64,000 nucleotides of DNA from JANSWP01 sp041941305 (GCA_041941305.1 JBGTQJ010000009.1:1-64000); one strand, 5' to 3'. Counted from the stretch's first letter, positions 25,469 to 34,942 are shown. The notes: generated by a model from the sequence alone, not told the origin. Made by a program: numbers and translations.

Positions 25469-25830
25469 TATAATTCCACTGCTTCAACAGTTCGGTCATT
25501 TTCCACATTTCCAGTATTTAAGGTACTTTCAGGCTCAAACATCAAAATGTGACATTCCTCTTCTGCTACCGGACGATGTTCTACTCCCTTGGGTACCACA
25601 ATGATATCTCCTTCATTTAAGATCTCTGTTTTGTCTCTAAATTCCATCTTCAATTGACCTTTAATTACGAGGAATAATTCGTCTTCATTTTCATGGTGAT
25701 GCCATATAAATGGTCCTTTAATTTTGGCTATTTTGACCGCCTGACCATTTAGTTTCGCAATTATATTAGGAGTCCAATATTCTGAAAAGAGTGTAAATTT
25801 TTCTTTGATGTTTATTTTTTCGAGCATCAT
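25468..25830 (-). CDS. Small cupin-domain protein
   Basis: The cupin fold is seen as GPFIWHHHENEDELFLVIKGQLKMEF (written in two motifs: HHHENEDE metal-binding motif 1, and GDIIVVPKGVEHRPVAEEE motif 2). The start at 25830 gives 120 residues. Upstream in-frame codons to 25929 read through the intergenic hairpin and are unlikely to be translated. The metal ligands His, His, Glu and His appear intact. Substrate unknown; a small-molecule isomerase, oxygenase or sensor are possible. It follows the TolC gene on the same strand. Confidence 0.82.
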   Translation of the reverse strand: MMLEKINIKEKFTLFSEYWTPNIIAKLNGQAVKIAKIKGPFIWHHHENEDELFLVIKGQLKMEFRDKTEILNEGDIIVVPKGVEHRPVAEEECHILMFEPESTLNTGNVENDRTVEAVEL

Positions 25831-25872
25831 ATTTTTGGTAATAAGTTTCTTTATGTAGTTCAAAAAGGGGTC

Positions 25873-25923
25873 AAGGTTGTTCCAAATTGTTCCACATGGC
25901 TTTAACCAATTTGGAACAACCTT
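25873..25923. repeat. Perfect 17-bp inverted repeat behind the TolC gene
   Basis: Arms aaggttgttccaaattg (25873-25889) and caatttggaacaacctt (25907-25923) are perfect, followed by another ttaaccaattttaaacaacc-like unit up to the TolC stop at 25956. No U-tract is present. Confidence 0.75.
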
Positions 25924-25955
25924 AACCAATTTTAAACAACCTTAAATAACATTCA

Positions 25956-27446
25956 TTAATCATTATTTTCAAAATCCTTAGGCAATTTTACCAGGGAAAC
26001 ATTTCTTTCAAAATCGTAAAGGGTAATTCTTCTCAATTCGTAATAAGCCAACCAAAAGTCCCTTAAAGCATTCATATAGCCAGTTCTTGAAGATTCTTTT
26101 TCGGAGATGGCTATTCCAAGCGCAGTAATGTCAATTTTCCCAATATAATAACGGTTTCTCGTCAATTCTTCTCTTTTTTGGGAGACTTCATATGCCCTTA
26201 GGGCAAGGGAAACTTGTTGCCTGACTAGATCAAACTGGCTGACCTTCAACATAATCTCTCGTTCAAAATTGATCTTTTCCTGGTCTACCAGCATATTTTC
26301 TACCTCATGGTTGGATTTTGCTTCCTCCATTTGGGCTTTGGCGCGCCCCCAATCAGCAATCGGGACGTTCAATCCCAGTGAAAATCTTCCATTGTTGTTG
26401 AAAGGACTATTGTAGGTTTCGCTGAGCTCCTGATCGGTTTTGGATAAGCCGAAAGAAGCAAATAAGTCAGCATTTAAGCCTCGATTGGCTTTTGCCAAGG
26501 CAATTCCTCTGTCCGCCTCCAACAATCTCCTTTGAAACCCTACGATCTCACTTCGGTTTTTAACTGCGTGGTCCAAAGCTTTGTCAGCATCAATTGCAAA
26601 AACTGGAATATCAGTGGGTGCTTGTAAATCAAAAACGACTGCTTGTTTGATGCCCAGAAAGTTCCGCAATTGCTCCGTACTGGATTCCAGATCAAGCCTT
26701 GCTTTGGCCACATTGGCATTGCCATTCATCGCGCTCAATTCAATTTGTAGCAATTCAGTTTCTGCAATTCGGCCTACTTCAAATCTACCCTGAGAAATGC
26801 TAAAAAGTGTATCTGCATTGGCTTTATCCTGAAGTGCAGCTTCCAAATTCAATTGGGCAATGTATAGCCTGAAGAACAACTGAGCAGTTTCAAAGGCTAC
26901 ATCCTCCATGTTTTCTGCATATTCTTTTGTTGCTTCCTCATATATTATTGGGTCAATTTGTTTATCCCACTTCAATTGATTGAATCCAAAAACAGGTTGA
27001 ATTAATCCTACGGAAATAGGTGTTGAAAAATAACTTTTTCCTTCACTAACTGGATTTTCAAATATATCTAACCTTTGAAGCCTGGAACTGGCGAAGATGG
27101 TGCCTCCTGTCCAGGGAATTTGCTGAGATAATTGAAGTCCCATGGAATTCTGCATTTGAGAACGTTGAATAAAAGTAGATGCTCCGGTTGGTAGGGTAAT
27201 TACATCAATATCTCTTAAAAAGTCGGGCAAATCGGCCGTAAGATTTATGGTCGGTTTTAATCTTGAAAGCGATGTTTGCAATGCCCAATAACTGTTTGAC
27301 AATCTTGTTTTATTGATCAAAACATCTGGTGCTTCACTTTGTGCCAGAGTGACAATTTCTTGCAAACTCAATTTTAAGGTTTCTGTTTGGGCAGAAAGAA
27401 AAGATGAATAGAAGACAAGCAAGAAGAGAAAACGAAACTTATTCAT
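25956..27446 (-). CDS. TolC-family outer-membrane efflux protein
   Basis: The 496-residue protein has a signal peptide ending SSFLSAQ. It shows the two repeated long-helix regions of the TolC family, with recurrent ENPVSEG/TPISVGLIQPVFGFN barrel-strand segments, LEAALQDKANADTLFSISQGRFEVGRI around the middle and AYEVSQKREELTRNRYYIGKIDIT near the C-terminus. It would form the outer-membrane exit duct of a tripartite exporter with the permease and adaptor encoded upstream. Confidence 0.9.
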   Translation of the reverse strand: MNKFRFLFLLVFYSSFLSAQTETLKLSLQEIVTLAQSEAPDVLINKTRLSNSYWALQTSLSRLKPTINLTADLPDFLRDIDVITLPTGASTFIQRSQMQNSMGLQLSQQIPWTGGTIFASSRLQRLDIFENPVSEGKSYFSTPISVGLIQPVFGFNQLKWDKQIDPIIYEEATKEYAENMEDVAFETAQLFFRLYIAQLNLEAALQDKANADTLFSISQGRFEVGRIAETELLQIELSAMNGNANVAKARLDLESSTEQLRNFLGIKQAVVFDLQAPTDIPVFAIDADKALDHAVKNRSEIVGFQRRLLEADRGIALAKANRGLNADLFASFGLSKTDQELSETYNSPFNNNGRFSLGLNVPIADWGRAKAQMEEAKSNHEVENMLVDQEKINFEREIMLKVSQFDLVRQQVSLALRAYEVSQKREELTRNRYYIGKIDITALGIAISEKESSRTGYMNALRDFWLAYYELRRITLYDFERNVSLVKLPKDFENND

Positions 27447-27480
27447 TTGGAAAAGTATAGTAGGTTGTATTTGAAATAAA

Positions 27481-27555
27481 TGAAAATGAAAATTGAAATA
27501 AAAATTAAAATGAATGCAAAGCCTATTTTAATTTTCATTTCAATTTTCATTTTCA
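27481..27555. repeat. 31-bp A/T-rich hairpin behind the permease gene
   Basis: Arms 27481-27511 and 27525-27555 pair over 30 of 31 positions with a 13-base loop. The arms are made of the short unit tgaaaa/ttttca. Additional ttttcatt units continue to the stop codon of the permease gene at 27585. Confidence 0.8.
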
Positions 27556-27584
27556 TTTTCATTTTCATTAAAAAAAATCATTGT

Positions 27585-28904
27585 TTAATCAGTTCTCAAA
27601 GCCTTTATAGGGTCCTGTATTGCTGCTTTTTGCGCAGGAAACAGTCCAAAAATTAATCCGACAGTTGCAGCAACACCGAAGGACAAAATAATCGACCAAC
27701 CAGAAACAATTGTAGGAATATCTGCAGAAGCTGCAATACCCCTGGCTGCCGCCACACCAAGGAACACTCCAATTAGACCACCTATTAAACTGATAAAAAC
27801 AGCTTCAAAAAGGAATTGTAGGATGATGTCCTTTTGTGTGGCTCCGAGAGAGCGACGTATCCCTATTTCCTTTATCCTTTCCAATACAGAAGCTAACATT
27901 ATATTCATAATGCCAATGCCTCCTACCAGGAGAGAAATGCCGGCAATGACTGCAAGTACCAGATTAAAAGTATCCTGCGTTTTTTGCTGTTGCTGGAGTA
28001 ATAATTCCGGAACTTCAATTTCAAAATCAATGACGTCTTTATGCCTCCTTTTCAAAATTCTGGCAATTACATCTGCCGTTGCACGCAGGAATTGTGAATC
28101 TTCTACCCTTACCACTACTTTATCTATTTGGTGGTAATTCTTTTCCTGTCGTTCATCTCCGCCCCATTGTTGTTTCAAATCTGCCTGTGTGACTTTAGCT
28201 CTGTTTTTAAATCTTAAAAGAGCTGTCTGGACCGGTACATACACATCTGAGTTGGCATCTCGAATACCAAGACTCTCCAAACTTTCATCACTGGCTATTC
28301 TTTTTTCCAAAATCCCAATGATTTTGAGCCAGGTCTTTCCGCATTTGATGTACTTACCTAGTGGGTCTTCTTTTGGAAAAAATTTGGTTTGCACATTTCT
28401 TCCAATTATGCAAACTGGTTTGCCACCATCGATGTGTATTTTGTGAAAGTTGCTGCCTTTTCCGATTTCTAAATTATTCAATTGAAAAAATGTGTTGGTC
28501 ACACCAATTACTCTGGCAGATTCCATTTTGCCGCCTTGAATAATATTGGTTTGCAATACCATCTCAGGGCTGATGGCTTCTTCATTAGGCAAAATCTTTT
28601 GGATAGCGAGTACATCATTTAAGGTTAGCCCCGGAGACCAGGGACGTTTTCCTTTTTCCCCTGCATTTGCGTTGGCTTCATTTCCCTCCGTGTCATCTGG
28701 TATGACGGTATTAATAACAATATTGTTGGTGCCAATGAGCTTCATTTGATCGAGGATGGACTGTTTTGCCCCTGTACCAATAGCCAACATGGCAATGACA
28801 GCACCTACTCCAAAAATAATTCCCAGTGCGGTCAGGAAAGCTCTTAATTTATTGGAGAAAACGCCTTCCATGGCTAGAATGAAGTTGAATAGTATTCGTT
28901 GCAT
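27585..28904 (-). CDS. MacB/FtsX-type ABC transporter permease
   Basis: The 439-residue protein has the MacB layout: N-terminal membrane helix (ALGIIFGVGAVIAMLAIGTGAKQSI), large periplasmic MacB_PCD domain (about 40-290), then three C-terminal helices. These include LAVIAGISLLVGGIGIMNIMLASVLERIKEIGIRRSLGA, cited in parts (GGIGIMNIMLAS, KEIGIRRSLGA), and VGLIFGLFPAQKAAIQDPIKALR. It lacks the fused nucleotide-binding domain, and no separate ATPase gene is present in the operon. Mechanotransmission export of a substrate from the periplasm is the inferred role. Confidence 0.9.
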   Translation of the reverse strand: MQRILFNFILAMEGVFSNKLRAFLTALGIIFGVGAVIAMLAIGTGAKQSILDQMKLIGTNNIVINTVIPDDTEGNEANANAGEKGKRPWSPGLTLNDVLAIQKILPNEEAISPEMVLQTNIIQGGKMESARVIGVTNTFFQLNNLEIGKGSNFHKIHIDGGKPVCIIGRNVQTKFFPKEDPLGKYIKCGKTWLKIIGILEKRIASDESLESLGIRDANSDVYVPVQTALLRFKNRAKVTQADLKQQWGGDERQEKNYHQIDKVVVRVEDSQFLRATADVIARILKRRHKDVIDFEIEVPELLLQQQQKTQDTFNLVLAVIAGISLLVGGIGIMNIMLASVLERIKEIGIRRSLGATQKDIILQFLFEAVFISLIGGLIGVFLGVAAARGIAASADIPTIVSGWSIILSFGVAATVGLIFGLFPAQKAAIQDPIKALRTD

Positions 28905-29009
28905 TGTGGAGTCAGTTGACTTAGTTTTCAGATCACTTTGCTTTCAAAGACCAAGTCTGGGAAATTAATAAGTAAAGACTTGTTCTCCTACTGGTTAGTG
29001 TTCTGAGAG

Positions 29010-30398
29010 CTAATTAAAAATAATGATGTTTGATGGTCCTGCTGATTCACTAGGTATGAATTCCTCAACTGACTGTGCTTTGGCCAGGGCCTCCGCCTGG
29101 CGTTCTTTTTTATGTTTTTCGATTTTTGCAATTAAATCCTGCTTGGTAGCTTTTTCGATAGGAATGAAGGTCAATCCTTCTGCATTTACAGGTTCTGCAA
29201 ACAACACTTCATCTCCTGCTTCCAATCCATATTCAACCATAACCTCATTATCATTGGTCTCACTGATGACGACTTCCTGTTTTACTGGTTTTCCATTCTG
29301 GAGTTTATAAACAAAGGAGAGGCTGTCACTATGTAAGGCTTCAATTGGTATGTAGAGTACATCTTCGTAGATGTAGGTAAGGATTTCCAAACTGGTGGTC
29401 ATTGCAGGGCGCAATATGGAGTCTACTTCTTCCAGTTCAACGATTACCTCAAAAACTTTGGAATCATAACCTCTCAAGGATTCTCCAATATTTGCGACTT
29501 TCACCACTGTTCCAAAATATTCATTTTCAGGGAAAGCATCCACTTTTATCCTGGCTGTTTGACCTTTTTGAACTTTTGAAATATCCACCTCATTTACAAA
29601 GGTCTTTGAAATCATTTGGGTTAAGTCAGGTAATTCAGCTACCACCGGATCCCAGGTACTGATTTGTGAGCCAGGTCCAATCTTGCCATTCCAGCTTTTT
29701 GAATAAATCACCATGCCCTCCTTAGGAGCCATTATCATAAACTCATTGGACAAATCCAGTAGTCTCTGAAGTTTTGATTGCTCTTGTTTTAAAGTCGTCA
29801 TGATTTCCGAAATCTTTGCAATGGATTTGGTCTTGGTCAACTCCGCTTTTTGTTCCAATTGGGTATAATCCCGTTCTGATTTCTGTAAGTCAATTTCTGC
29901 TTGTTGGATGACCATTTGAGGCTCATATTTACTTTGTTCCACTTGTAATTTTTTCTCCTTCATGGCAAATTTCAAATTGATCAATTCATCCCGTATACCC
30001 CTTAATTCAATCGCCGTATCAATTTTTGCCTGGTCCAACTGGGTTTGAATTTTGTCCAACTCCGTTTGTGCTTCTTTTTTCTTGGTTTCCAATTCAGTTC
30101 TATCAAGAGAAGCTACATAATCTCCTTCTTTAACCACCGTTCCTTCAGGCACCATATCTGAAATGGTTGTTTGATAAATCTGTGCGGAGCGCATGCCTCC
30201 AGGACCTTTGATTTTCAAAGAATTTTTGGCTTGTAACTCTCCAGTGGCTGTGACATAAATTTTAAATTGTCCTTTTTGAACTGTAGTGGAAAGATTTGAT
30301 TCCTGTTTTTTTTCAGTAGAACCTTGTGAAAAATAATAAATGCTTCCTCCAACGATAACTAGGACTAAAATAGGAAGGAGAACTTTTTGAAAAGACAT
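29010..30398 (-). CDS. HlyD/MacA-type periplasmic adaptor
   Basis: The protein has an N-terminal membrane anchor (VLLPILVLVIVGGSIYYF), a biotinyl-lipoyl half-motif (VVKEGDYVASLDRTEL), a long alpha-helical hairpin at about 95-200 rich in Lys, Glu and Gln, then barrel and membrane-proximal domains (KGQTARIKVDAFPENEYFGTV). It heads the HlyD-permease-TolC series on the minus strand and would bridge the permease to TolC. The 105-bp gap to the permease gene holds no further gene. Confidence 0.9.
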   Translation of the reverse strand: MSFQKVLLPILVLVIVGGSIYYFSQGSTEKKQESNLSTTVQKGQFKIYVTATGELQAKNSLKIKGPGGMRSAQIYQTTISDMVPEGTVVKEGDYVASLDRTELETKKKEAQTELDKIQTQLDQAKIDTAIELRGIRDELINLKFAMKEKKLQVEQSKYEPQMVIQQAEIDLQKSERDYTQLEQKAELTKTKSIAKISEIMTTLKQEQSKLQRLLDLSNEFMIMAPKEGMVIYSKSWNGKIGPGSQISTWDPVVAELPDLTQMISKTFVNEVDISKVQKGQTARIKVDAFPENEYFGTVVKVANIGESLRGYDSKVFEVIVELEEVDSILRPAMTTSLEILTYIYEDVLYIPIEALHSDSLSFVYKLQNGKPVKQEVVISETNDNEVMVEYGLEAGDEVLFAEPVNAEGLTFIPIEKATKQDLIAKIEKHKKERQAEALAKAQSVEEFIPSESAGPSNIIIFN

Positions 30399-30578
30399 GA
30401 CTTATGATTTTGGATGTTAGATTTATTACCTCAGATCCAAAATACTCGGAATTGGATGAGGCGATTTTGGTTTTGAAGGACCCCAAAGTAGAAAACTACT
30501 TCTTCAAAAAATGCGATTAAGAAATTATTAACAATAACCTTAACGAAAAGGAGAGAAAAAGCTACGCAAGGTTGCAAG

Positions 30579-30662
30579 TCGGTTGTCGGTTGTCAGTTGT
30601 CAGTTATCAGTTGTCAGTTGTCAGTTTGTCAACCGACAACCGACAACTGACAACTGACAACA
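30579..30662. repeat. Octamer array that reverses orientation
   Basis: About five gttgtcgg/gttgtcag/gttatcag units run from 30582 to 30625. After a short tttgt spacer, their reverse complements (ccgacaac, ctgacaac) run to 30662. The right end stops 3 bases before the stop codon of the DUF3467 gene. Several alternative hairpins can form because the units are interchangeable. Confidence 0.85.
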
Positions 30663-30664
30663 GA

Positions 30665-30982
30665 TTAAGCCTGCGCTTTGGGGGTAAAATTCATTGGAGG
30701 AAAATTGGGCATGCTTGGTTCTTCTATCTGCCCGTTTTGAGCTTCAAATTTTTTCACATTTTCAATTAAAGCCTTCATGAGGCGTTTGGCATGCTGAGGT
30801 GTAAGGATAATTCTGGATTTGACCTTAGCTTTGGGGACGTTGGGTACCATTCTCACAAAATCTATCACAAACTCCGATTGGGAGTGAGAAATTATTGCCA
30901 AATTGGAATAGGTACCGTCTGCTATTTCTTCCGGTAATTCAATACTCAATTGATTGGGTTTCTTCTTTGGTGTATCAGCCAT
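30665..30982 (-). CDS. DUF3467 protein
   Basis: The 105-residue cytoplasmic protein shows the family pattern: NQLSIELPEEIADGTYSNLA, SEFVIDFVRMVPNVPKAKVKSRIILTPQHAKRLMKALIEN, here cited in parts, and a Pro/Met-rich C-terminal tail. DUF3467 proteins are short, widespread in Bacteroidota and often encoded near rpoBC; their role is unknown. Here it is separate from ribosomal or RNA polymerase genes. Confidence 0.88.
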   Translation of the reverse strand: MADTPKKKPNQLSIELPEEIADGTYSNLAIISHSQSEFVIDFVRMVPNVPKAKVKSRIILTPQHAKRLMKALIENVKKFEAQNGQIEEPSMPNFPPMNFTPKAQA

Positions 30983-31213
30983 CTTTTAAAGGTTTGATTA
31001 TCAGTCGCTTAATTCTAAAGGAAGTTTTCGCTTCGTTTTCGTGCTGCGAATATCGCTATATTTGCTGGCTGTCCAAAATTTAATTCATTCCTACCCTAAA
31101 GGAATTATTTTTTCTGCTTTTCAGTTCTTCACTTTTTAAATCAAAAAAAATCCTTCTCTGACATTTTGTTTGACTCCTATCACCCAAATTGTCAGAGAAC
31201 CAAGAAAATAAAG

Positions 31214-32017
31214 ATGAATCAGTGGAACACACAATTTGAAACCAACCAAAAACTTTGGGATGCGAAAACTCCCATTCATCTGGAATCTGAAATGTACGAC
31301 TTAGAGCAATTTAAAAAGGGGAAAAACATGCTCGATAAAATTGTTCTGGACGGTATTGGTTCAGAGGTCAATGGAAAATCCATTTTGCATCTACAATGTC
31401 ATTTTGGACAAGATAGCCTTTCACTAGCTAGAATGGGAGCAAAAGTTACAGGTATAGACCTTTCTCCAGCAGCGATAAAAGTTGCTAGAGGATTAAATCG
31501 TGAATTGAATCTGGATGCATCATTCGTCATTTCAAATGTTTATGATCTGAAAAATAATTTGGAAGGACAATTTGATATGGTCTTTACTTCTTATGGTGCT
31601 ATTACCTGGTTGCCGGATTTGGAAGAATGGGCTTCTATTATTAATCACTTTTTAAAACCAGGTGGTACTTTTTTTATCGCTGAATTCCACCCCTACTTTT
31701 ATACATTCGATTTCGATACCATCCAAATTGCTTACAATTATTTCAATTCTGGACAACCCTACGAAGAAACCGAAACCGGCACCTATGCTGATCCAGCTGC
31801 CAATATTAGGTTAAAAGAATACTTCTGGTGCCATTCTCTCCAGGAAGTTATTCAACCCCTACTAAAGGAAGGATTGCAAATGATTGATTTTCAAGAGTTT
31901 GATTATTCTCCTTACAACGCTTTTCCCAATATGATTGAAAGAACTCCGGGCGAGTATGTATGGAAAACGGTAAAACAACGCGTTCCTTTTGTATTTAGTT
32001 TGAAGATGAGGAAATGA
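31214..32017 (+). CDS. Class I SAM-dependent methyltransferase
   Basis: The ATG at 31214 (MNQWNTQFETNQKLWD) was chosen, since the upstream in-frame ATG at 31166 adds only a non-conserved leader. The SAM-binding motif I is ILHLQCHFGQDSLSLARMGA with VTGIDLSP as the acidic strand-2 end, followed by FDMVFTSYGAITWLPDLEEW. It is a small-molecule type enzyme of the same kind as many Bacteroidota bin3-like methyltransferases. The substrate is unknown, and no neighbours suggest a pathway. Confidence 0.88.
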   Translation: MNQWNTQFETNQKLWDAKTPIHLESEMYDLEQFKKGKNMLDKIVLDGIGSEVNGKSILHLQCHFGQDSLSLARMGAKVTGIDLSPAAIKVARGLNRELNLDASFVISNVYDLKNNLEGQFDMVFTSYGAITWLPDLEEWASIINHFLKPGGTFFIAEFHPYFYTFDFDTIQIAYNYFNSGQPYEETETGTYADPAANIRLKEYFWCHSLQEVIQPLLKEGLQMIDFQEFDYSPYNAFPNMIERTPGEYVWKTVKQRVPFVFSLKMRK

Positions 32018-32495
32018 ATTGGGGGTTAGAGCATGTCAAAATTTTATTGAACTGAAAATCAAGAGCTTAAGGTATTGGCGAAAAATTAGCAAAGGAATTC
32101 ATACTCTTAAATCAATTGCTTTATTAAATCTGCAAGAATTTGGCGAAAAAGTGCATGTTTTCTCCTTCCAATTTATTCATTTTTGAATATAGAAACTGTA
32201 GAGAAGTTAAATACACGGTAATCTAAATATCTTAAAGCTTGCTGCGAGGGGTCGGGTTTTCCGAAAGGGACTACTTTAACCCGGCATGCAGGGAGGCAAA
32301 TGAAAACTGATGGTGGAATCACTAGATAAAAAACTTTGGATTGCAAAATCGAACTGCTCCGTTTAGATTTTAACTTATTTAAATTACAGTGTATTAAACT
32401 CTGCCCAATATTTGTTACATCATTTGATTCATCGCTTCTTTAGAAGAATAGTTTTACCAGAAACTATTTATTAAAGAAGCACAACACATTCAAAA
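32018..32495. other. Gene-poor gap
   Basis: No convincing gene is seen. An open frame of about 50 codons without a start (about 32030-32190, with an NFIELKIKSLRYWRKISKG-like translation) may be a gene relic or chance. A short GC-richer patch lies at 32250-32310. Confidence 0.4.
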
Positions 32496-32693
32496 ATGAA
32501 AAAGGCACTTTTTTTAATTGCAGGAATTATTTTTTTAACTGATTTTTTCTATCGGTTTTTTCAGCCAGATAAATTTGAAAAAGGTTGGATGGATGCAGTT
32601 TATCTTATGGCGGGGATTGGGTTTATTCAACTTTTTTACACAGAATTGAAAAAGGAAAAAGAATTAAAAAAACAAGAAATTTCAAACTCATGA
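32496..32693 (+). CDS. Small two-helix membrane protein
   Basis: The protein has 65 residues with a membrane helix at 4-21 (ALFLIAGIIFLTDFFYRF), a short loop (QPDKFEKGWMD), a second helix at 34-49 (VYLMAGIGFIQLFY), and then a charged Lys/Glu tail of 15 residues. It is a plausible real small inner-membrane protein because of its start, hydrophobicity pattern and AT-rich upstream region. No family is recognised. Confidence 0.55.
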   Translation: MKKALFLIAGIIFLTDFFYRFFQPDKFEKGWMDAVYLMAGIGFIQLFYTELKKEKELKKQEISNS

Positions 32694-32882
32694 TTTAAGT
32701 GAAGTGAGAGGTCATATTTTTAAACACCCTGTTCAAATCACATTTTAACATTTTAGATTGAAAAAAGAATAGAAAATCAGATAACTAGAATCTGGAAAAA
32801 CAGATAAGGAGATAAAAGTATTCCCACCAAAATTATTCTTAAACCAAATTCACGTTATTATGCGAGAATCATCATTCATTAA

Positions 32883-33185
32883 TTGAGAGCTAAAGAAAAT
32901 CGAGATGGAGACATCACAATTAGAGAATCCCAAACATTAAGACCGGAAGATATTTTGTTAATGTATAAGCGAGTTACATACTATAGCCTAAACGGCACCT
33001 CCCTATGCGGTCGGTCTTTTATGCTCCTATGCGTCGCAAAAAGTACAGCATGTAACACTGTATGGCTGTCCATAGCTTATAGGTTGCAAACGCATTGCCC
33101 TTTTTTGTAAATTTAAGGGCAGCAAACACGCGCGCTACGGCATCCATACTCGACCGGTATTGATGAATTGGTTGCAGAAAAAGTA
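32883..33185. other. GC-richer structured relic region
   Basis: This stretch is less AT-rich than its surroundings and holds several symmetries: gttacat (32973-32979) and atgtaac (33050-33056) in inverted orientation, a direct repeat cctatgcg (33002-33009 and 33026-33033), and a stem tgccctt (33096-33102) with aagggca (33115-33121). A short frame ending near 33195 (HPYSTGIDELVAEKVKS) looks like the tail of a lost gene. A mobile-element remnant or structured RNA is possible. No confident gene was found. Confidence 0.4.
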
Positions 33186-33211
33186 AAAAGTTGATTCAGT
33201 TAAGGAGAGAT

Positions 33212-34942
33212 TTAGTAACGCCAACTTTCCAAATCCGCACCTTCAGGAGCACTTTCCTCAATCCTTTTCAAAATTTTTGGTAAATAGAAAGTATTGTAGC
33301 GCAAGCGGCTAATAGCATTCGAGTTTTCATGATCACCATTCCAGCAATGCTCAGCCCGATCTCCATAATCGACCTCACCGCCATAAAAGGGATTAGTGGT
33401 TGTTTTCAAAAAGTCTTCCATGAGATAAACCGCGTTGTTCAAATACCAATTGTCCATGTCACCACAGTAAATATGGATTTTTCCCTCCAGTTTTTTGCCA
33501 ATCTTTTCCCAATCGCGTTCCAGAATATATCTCAGGTCATAATTTTCCTTCCAATAGTCGGCAACCTCCTTATTGATTTCTCCTGTTGCCTTATCCCAAA
33601 TCCTGGCAGGATAACCATCTTTTCCGACTGGAGAATAAACAGCTTCCCAAATATCCCATTGATCGCCAGAACGCGACTTGGTACCCAATGCCAATTCCCG
33701 ATAATTCATATCCTTTAGGCTGGTGGTTACATGTCCCAAATAATCTCGTCGTCCAGGGCGTAGTATTCTTCTATAATCACTGTCAAAATAATAGGCGTTT
33801 TTGTCTTCGTAAATATTCACAACTGTGTATGCTCTGAAATCTATAGGATCAGGACATGCGGCAAAACATCCGTTGTATTCATCCGGGTAAAAAACCTGTG
33901 CAGCCAATGCTTCCCAACCTCCAGTAGAACCGCCATAAAGAAATCTTGCCCAGCTTTCACCAATGCCTCTGAATTGCGCTTCGATAAAAGGAATTAGCTC
34001 ATACGTGATGGCATCTCCATAAGGTCCCAAATTTGCAGAATTGACGGCGTAAGAATCATCGTAATAGGGGTTGGCATGTTGTATATCCACGACTATAAAC
34101 CTTGGAAAATCCTTGCTGATCCATTTTTGATAAAAATCATAGGCTTCCTGTTGTTGAATGCGGTTGTATCCTTCCAGTTTAAATCTTTCGCTATACACGG
34201 GCTCTAAATTTGGATCAGGCGGCTCGGTTCGGAATCCACCAAAATCCTGATGCCAATGACCATGAAAAACCATGATGGGATACTTGACATCCTTTTTCTT
34301 TTCCCAATTATGTGGCAATAAGATGTGAGCACCCAAATACATGTCTCTACCCCAAAATTCACTCAGCAACTTACTTTTCATCTGAATATGCTTGATGTAT
34401 TTGGTATCCGCAGGCTTTTCCATTGGAGGATTCTCATTACTCATCACGATTTCAATTTTGCCACTTTTGCTGGGATGGATAGTTACTTTTTGGGGCTCAC
34501 TGTAAAAATTACCAGGTTCGCGTCTGAATTGCTGTCCTGCTTCCCAACTACGCGGTAATTTAACCGTATGTCCGTTTGACAAATTGAAATTATCATATCG
34601 ATTGAGCATGGCTTGGATCCAATATTCACCTGGTGGAATCATTAGTATACTTCTTATCGGATAACCAAATGCTGTCAGGTCTATAGTGGCTGCCTCGCCA
34701 GGCTGCATACCATCTACGTCTATTCCGAAAACCATTTGAGAATTGGGGTTGTCATTGACCTGATATCTTGGTTCCCGGTCATTATTGTTTGCTATGAATA
34801 GTAATAACCTCCCATCCTGAGCCTGATCCGTCAGCGATTCATTGAAAGAAATATCGAAGGACAAGCGTCCATCATCTTGAGAAAATATTTGGTCGAATGA
34901 AAAGAAAAAAAGAACTAATAGAAGCAGGAAGTATTTTTTCAT
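33212..34942 (-). CDS. Secreted alpha/beta-hydrolase (putative esterase family)
   Basis: The 576-residue protein has a signal peptide ending FDQIFSQ. An N-terminal beta-rich domain (to about 200) precedes an esterase-D-like hydrolase domain. The nucleophile elbow is FLYGGSTGGWEALAAQ (Ser in GGSTGG), an oxyanion-type strand is YPIMVFHGHWH, and a late NWYLNNAVYLMEDFL/AEHCWNGDHEN region supplies the likely acid and His. Related proteins are annotated as PF00756-like esterases. The substrate is unknown; extracellular or periplasmic location is inferred. Confidence 0.82.
   Translation of the reverse strand: MKKYFLLLLVLFFFSFDQIFSQDDGRLSFDISFNESLTDQAQDGRLLLFIANNNDREPRYQVNDNPNSQMVFGIDVDGMQPGEAATIDLTAFGYPIRSILMIPPGEYWIQAMLNRYDNFNLSNGHTVKLPRSWEAGQQFRREPGNFYSEPQKVTIHPSKSGKIEIVMSNENPPMEKPADTKYIKHIQMKSKLLSEFWGRDMYLGAHILLPHNWEKKKDVKYPIMVFHGHWHQDFGGFRTEPPDPNLEPVYSERFKLEGYNRIQQQEAYDFYQKWISKDFPRFIVVDIQHANPYYDDSYAVNSANLGPYGDAITYELIPFIEAQFRGIGESWARFLYGGSTGGWEALAAQVFYPDEYNGCFAACPDPIDFRAYTVVNIYEDKNAYYFDSDYRRILRPGRRDYLGHVTTSLKDMNYRELALGTKSRSGDQWDIWEAVYSPVGKDGYPARIWDKATGEINKEVADYWKENYDLRYILERDWEKIGKKLEGKIHIYCGDMDNWYLNNAVYLMEDFLKTTTNPFYGGEVDYGDRAEHCWNGDHENSNAISRLRYNTFYLPKILKRIEESAPEGADLESWRY

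Noticed and set aside
25831..25929. Longer N-terminus of the cupin protein
   Set aside because: The extra 33 codons translate the intergenic inverted repeat; the cupin domain is complete from 25830.
32883..33110. 75-codon plus-strand open frame
   Set aside because: It spans the structured repeat block and translates to Cys/Leu-rich nonsense after the first 25 codons.
32973..33121. Integron attC site
   Set aside because: The gttacat...atgtaac symmetry is in the reverse order to the RYYYAAC...GTTRRRY core sites, and no integrase gene is present.
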